Positions 61,204 to 64,000 of a stretch of DNA of 64,000 bases are shown here, in pieces. Source of the DNA: Candidatus Electrothrix aestuarii (GTDB lineage: Bacteria > Desulfobacterota > Desulfobulbia > Desulfobulbales > Desulfobulbaceae); NCBI GenBank assembly GCA_032595685.2, contig CP159373.1, positions 2,297,501 through 2,361,500 on the forward strand, read 5' to 3'. How positions within the stretch are numbered: position 1 is the first letter of the stretch; the number at the start of each line of letters is the position of its first letter. The notes under the pieces are model-generated. The model was not told where the DNA came from, ran no database searches, and saw only the letters and a program-made list of their open reading frames with translations. A program made the position numbers and the translations under genes.

Positions 61204-62598
61204 ATGAAATATATCAGCACCAGGGGCGGGATAGAGCCCATTACATTTGATCAGGCGGTCATGATGGGATTGGCTCGGGATGGGGGCTTGCTGCTCCCGG
61301 AAACTCTGCCTTCAGTCTCGGAGCAGAAGCTGGAAGCCTGGAAGAATCTTTCCTATCAGCATCTCGCCTTGGAGGTCTTAGACCTGTTTACCGGCGACAT
61401 GCCCCGCGATGATCTGGAAGACCTGATCGAACGGGCCTATAGCTCCTTCCGTCATCCCCATGTTACGCCGGTACGTAAGACCGATGATCTGTACATTCTG
61501 GAGCTTTTTCACGGCCCAACCCTTGCCTTTAAAGATGTAGCCCTACAGTTACTCGGCAACCTGTTTGAGTATGAGCTGAAAAAGAGCGGCGGTTTTATGA
61601 ATATCATCGGGGCGACTTCCGGTGATACCGGGAGTGCAGCTATCTACGGTGTGCGGGGAAGGAAGGGGATTAATATCTTTATCCTTCATCCGCATGGGCG
61701 GACCAGCCCGATTCAGGCCCTCCAGATGACCACGGTTACAGATGAGAATGTCTTTAATCTTGCTGTGAACGGGACCTTTGACGATGCTCAGGCTATCGTA
61801 AAAAAACTGTTCAGTGATCTGGAATTCAAGGATACATATCAGCTGGGTGCAATCAACTCCATTAACTGGGCCCGGGTCCTGGCCCAGGTGGTCTATTACG
61901 TCTTTGCCTTTCTCAAATTGCGTAAGCAGGGCTTTTCGTCAGTGGATTTTTCTGTACCCACGGGTAATTTCGGCGATATCTTTGCTGGCTATGTAGCGAA
62001 GAAACTATTGCCTGAGGGTTGCATCAAGCGTCTGATTCTGGCCACGAACTCCAATGATATCCTGACCCGCTTTGTTAATAAGGGGGATTACTCTATTGCT
62101 GGCGATGTCACCCCAACCTACAGCCCATCTATGGATATTCAGATTGCCTCAAATTTTGAGCGCTACCTCTACTATCTGCATGGACAGGATGGTGCCAAGG
62201 TGAAGGCAGATATGGAGACCTTTGCCGCCACCGGCAGCATGGATCTTTCCGCCTTCCATGAGCAGGCAAGCCAGGATTTTGTCTCGCGTTCTGTTTCCGA
62301 AGAGGAGACCATTACCACAATTCGGGAGTACTATCAGAAGCACGAGTACTTACTGGATCCTCATACGGCAGTGGGCGTTCGGGCGGCTCAGGAACTCCGG
62401 GAAGACCGGCCAGTGGTGTGCCTTTCTACAGCGCATCCGGCCAAGTTTGGTGAGGCTGTACGCAAGGCTACAGGTAATGAGGTTGAGCTTCCTTCCATTT
62501 TGGCGGGCTTAGCGGAAAAAGAGAGTCGCTGCGAAATCCTGGATGCTGATATTGCCCTGATCCGGGAGTATGTGGAGAAAAATGCGCTGGAAGGATAA
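61204..62598 (+). CDS. thrC: Threonine synthase
   Basis: A 464-residue PLP enzyme converting O-phosphohomoserine to threonine. The PLP lysine is in HGPTLAFKDVALQLLG (about residue 110), and the phosphate-binding loop ATSGDTGSAAIYGVRGRKG near 142 is intact. The N terminus (MKYISTRGGIEPITFDQAVMMGLARDGGLLLPETLP) is normal for the family, so the full gene is present. It ends before a good terminator and converges with the EI24/CysZ-like gene. Confidence 0.95.
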   Translation: MKYISTRGGIEPITFDQAVMMGLARDGGLLLPETLPSVSEQKLEAWKNLSYQHLALEVLDLFTGDMPRDDLEDLIERAYSSFRHPHVTPVRKTDDLYILELFHGPTLAFKDVALQLLGNLFEYELKKSGGFMNIIGATSGDTGSAAIYGVRGRKGINIFILHPHGRTSPIQALQMTTVTDENVFNLAVNGTFDDAQAIVKKLFSDLEFKDTYQLGAINSINWARVLAQVVYYVFAFLKLRKQGFSSVDFSVPTGNFGDIFAGYVAKKLLPEGCIKRLILATNSNDILTRFVNKGDYSIAGDVTPTYSPSMDIQIASNFERYLYYLHGQDGAKVKADMETFAATGSMDLSAFHEQASQDFVSRSVSEEETITTIREYYQKHEYLLDPHTAVGVRAAQELREDRPVVCLSTAHPAKFGEAVRKATGNEVELPSILAGLAEKESRCEILDADIALIREYVEKNALEG

Positions 62599-62641
62599 GG
62601 GGGGCTTCTTGTAATATTTTCTTCAGAGCTCAGTTTGAGCC

Positions 62642-62677
62642 AAGGAGGTAGCGCTTAGAGTGTTACCTCCTTTTTTA
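62642..62677. terminator. Terminator after thrC
   Basis: AAGGAGGTA (62642-62650) pairs with TACCTCCTT (62664-62672) around a 13-base loop, followed by TTTTAT. It separates thrC from the convergent gene at 62700. Confidence 0.8.
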
Positions 62678-62699
62678 TGGGATGCTGTAGGGAAAACGA

Positions 62700-63458
62700 T
62701 CAGGAAGCAAGTTGTTGTGTTGCTTCGTCTCGTGGTTCATCAAAGAGTAATACGCCAAGGGCAACCCCGCTGATTACCGAATAGGTTGGTCCGATAAACC
62801 AGCCGACGACCGGAATCATGGTGATAAGGAAACCAGCTGCGCCAAAGAAGAAGACTTCCAGCTTTTTGCTCCAGAGCAGGGCGAGGGCCTGTTTCGGTGT
62901 CATGCCGCGTCGATCCAGGTAGGGGTCAATAAAGGCGGCGCTACTCAGGAACATCTGGAAGAAAAAGACCACAGCGGTGGAGAGAGCCGGGCCTGCAACC
63001 GGGATTACCGAGAGGACGAATCCAGCAACTACCACCAGCAGCGAAGCGAGCACTATGACTAAGAGCATCAGGATAAGCCGGTGGATAGAGGAGAGGATGG
63101 TTCGGCCGGTGGGAATAGACTTGCCGGTCATGATGGACTCTGTCTCCTCAGCCACGAGATCAAGAAAAGGGGTGAAGACCAGCAGGACAAGGCTGCGGAA
63201 GACGATGTAGAGTGGTCCTGCTACCAGGATGCTCAGGGCGATCCAGATGACAAAGCCGATCCATTCGGTCCAGGTCTGGTTCGGGAAGAGAAGGTGCTGG
63301 AGATAATCAGACAGCTCCCAGCCCAGGCCAAAGAAGCCTGCTATGGAAAGGGGGACCAGTAGAACAGAGAGGGCGATGGGAAGGCGAAGTCTTCGCCATT
63401 GTCCGTGTTTCCAGATTACTTCGTGGCCGACCTTAAAGGCTTTGATGGTGTTTTTCAT
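62700..63458 (-). CDS. EI24/CysZ-like membrane protein
   Basis: A 252-residue inner-membrane protein with about six helices. It matches the EI24 domain layout: KAFKVGHEVIWKHGQWRRLRLP at the start, GPLYIVFRSLVLLVFTPFLDLVAEETESIMTG, a long middle helix pair ending in SVIPVAGPALSTAVVF, and a C-terminal PVVGWFIGPTYSVISGVALG. CysZ proteins of this type take up sulfate; other members are uncharacterised. No sulfate-assimilation genes are adjacent, so the name is by family only. Confidence 0.8.
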   Translation of the reverse strand: MKNTIKAFKVGHEVIWKHGQWRRLRLPIALSVLLVPLSIAGFFGLGWELSDYLQHLLFPNQTWTEWIGFVIWIALSILVAGPLYIVFRSLVLLVFTPFLDLVAEETESIMTGKSIPTGRTILSSIHRLILMLLVIVLASLLVVVAGFVLSVIPVAGPALSTAVVFFFQMFLSSAAFIDPYLDRRGMTPKQALALLWSKKLEVFFFGAAGFLITMIPVVGWFIGPTYSVISGVALGVLLFDEPRDEATQQLAS

Positions 63459-63507
63459 GGTGTATTGAGTGAGGTGGTTCGCTTAGTTGGTTTCGGTAAG
63501 CAGGTCA

Positions 63508-63625
63508 CCCGGCGCGTTGCACCGGGCTAATTAATACATACATATTGTCCCTTCAGGACATGCCTGCCCGCACTCTTGCCCCAACGGGGCTGTATCTATC
63601 CAGCGCAGGGTAACACCCTGTGCGC
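63508..63625. repeat. Cluster of four short hairpins
   Basis: Within about 118 bases there are four hairpin-capable units: CCCGG/CCGGG (63508-63526), GTCC/GGAC with a CTTCA loop (63547-63559), GCCCC/GGGGC with an AAC loop (63578-63590), and CGCAGGGT/ACCCTGTG (63604-63622). It lies between the EI24/CysZ-like gene start and the 3' end of the Rpn gene. It resembles dispersed intergenic repeat sequences and has no T run for terminator function. Confidence 0.6.
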
Positions 63626-63627
63626 GG

Positions 63628-64000
63628 TTAATCAGTCTTCAGCCCTTTCACTTCCTCCACCGTCAACCCGGTCATGGCTGCAATTTTTTTAATGTCCAGT
63701 AGGTTGGATTGTAGCAGGTTCAGTGCAATTGCTTTTTTCTCTTCTTTTCGCCCCTCCATTTTCGCCGCCGTCCATGTGGACTCTGTCATGCTGGCCTGAT
63801 AGTGCAGATCCTCCTGATAAGCGGCATAGGCTCGGCGCTCCTCTTCGGAGAGCTTCATGATGTCCAGCTCTGCCTTGGCCTTTTCTAAGCCCTTTGCATG
63901 GAAATCGTCCCTGATCTCCTCGTTCTTGAGGAAGTAGATCCATTCATCCAAGGTATCTTTCGCAACATCATCAAAGCTGTTCACTTTGATGAGCCAGTAT
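63628..64000 (-). CDS. Rpn-family nuclease, C-terminal part (continues past window)
   Basis: The frame runs off the right edge; the last complete codons at the edge read YWLIKVNSFDDVAKDTLDEWIYFLKN, so the ORF start at 63984 (a GTG) is not the true start. The visible part has the helical EEERRAYAAYQEDLHYQASM segment and the closing AAMTGLTVEEVKGLK motif, which are the C-terminal parts of Rpn/PDDEXK-family transposase-like nucleases. The nuclease core lies beyond the window. Confidence 0.85.
   Translation of the reverse strand, partial: YWLIKVNSFDDVAKDTLDEWIYFLKNEEIRDDFHAKGLEKAKAELDIMKLSEEERRAYAAYQEDLHYQASMTESTWTAAKMEGRKEEKKAIALNLLQSNLLDIKKIAAMTGLTVEEVKGLKTD

Overview
The window looks like a chromosomal piece of a Gram-negative, sulfate-reducer-type deltaproteobacterium (Desulfobulbales-like). 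Evidence: a signal-peptide-bearing CbiK chelatase under a cobalamin riboswitch, outer-membrane and lipoprotein genes, and many two-component and cyclic-di-GMP proteins. A filamentous cable bacterium (Candidatus Electrothrix/Electronema) would fit the caspase-like, HET-C-like, Rpn and IS66 genes, but this is inference. The 16S fragment at the left edge would settle it by alignment.

Layout. 1-1036: the 5' part of a 16S rRNA gene on the minus strand, with a boxA-like leader and three candidate sigma70 promoters, each with a 17-bp spacer. 1096-5590: a minus-strand operon, FecR-domain protein, OmpA lipoprotein, CHASE2/HD-GYP phosphodiesterase, small unknown protein, TauE/SafE exporter. 5778-10786: an AmpD-like amidase, then a cluster made of an 11-heptad repeat protein, a 118-aa protein and a 1190-aa secreted PKD protein. 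11098-31000: mostly housekeeping (cca, rlmE, yebC, ruvC, maf, dinG-like helicase, polyprenyl synthase, glgP), interrupted by a DUF488 gene pair, a HEAT/cNMP/PilZ protein, a porin, a receiver-GAF-kinase and two small secreted paralogues. 31028-35210: a cobalamin riboswitch followed by cbiK and a BtuCDF-type importer.

35464-44705 is an accessory island: an IS66 copy with an exact 8-bp target duplication, an Rpn nuclease gene, a 185-bp duplication of its 5' end flanking a Phd/VapC module whose VapC lacks its middle, a receiver-caspase gene behind a GAF-GAF histidine kinase, a second copy of the 118-aa family, a broken IS4-type element and an orphan CopG antitoxin. 44743-50911: mutS, a RelE/ParE module, a 23-nt-period array of short palindromes, a voltage-gated K+ channel, a conserved 331-aa protein and a frame-broken metallophosphoesterase. 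51136-53834: efp, mltF and an HsdR_N-type protein. 53872-58774: a HET-C-like protein with a degenerate GGDEF partner, beside a PaeR7I/XhoI-type restriction-modification pair. 58857-64000: an O-antigen ligase-like protein, a PH-domain protein, thrC, an EI24/CysZ-like protein, a hairpin cluster and the end of another Rpn gene.

The strongest candidate for an undescribed system is the kinase plus receiver-caspase pair (39328-42444). It reads as a two-component system whose output is a caspase-like protease. The HET-C/GGDEF/restriction block is the second. Four genes are broken by single-base differences, each in a short G or C run, so some apparent pseudogenes may be sequencing or assembly errors. 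No tRNA gene, CRISPR array or replication origin was recognised.
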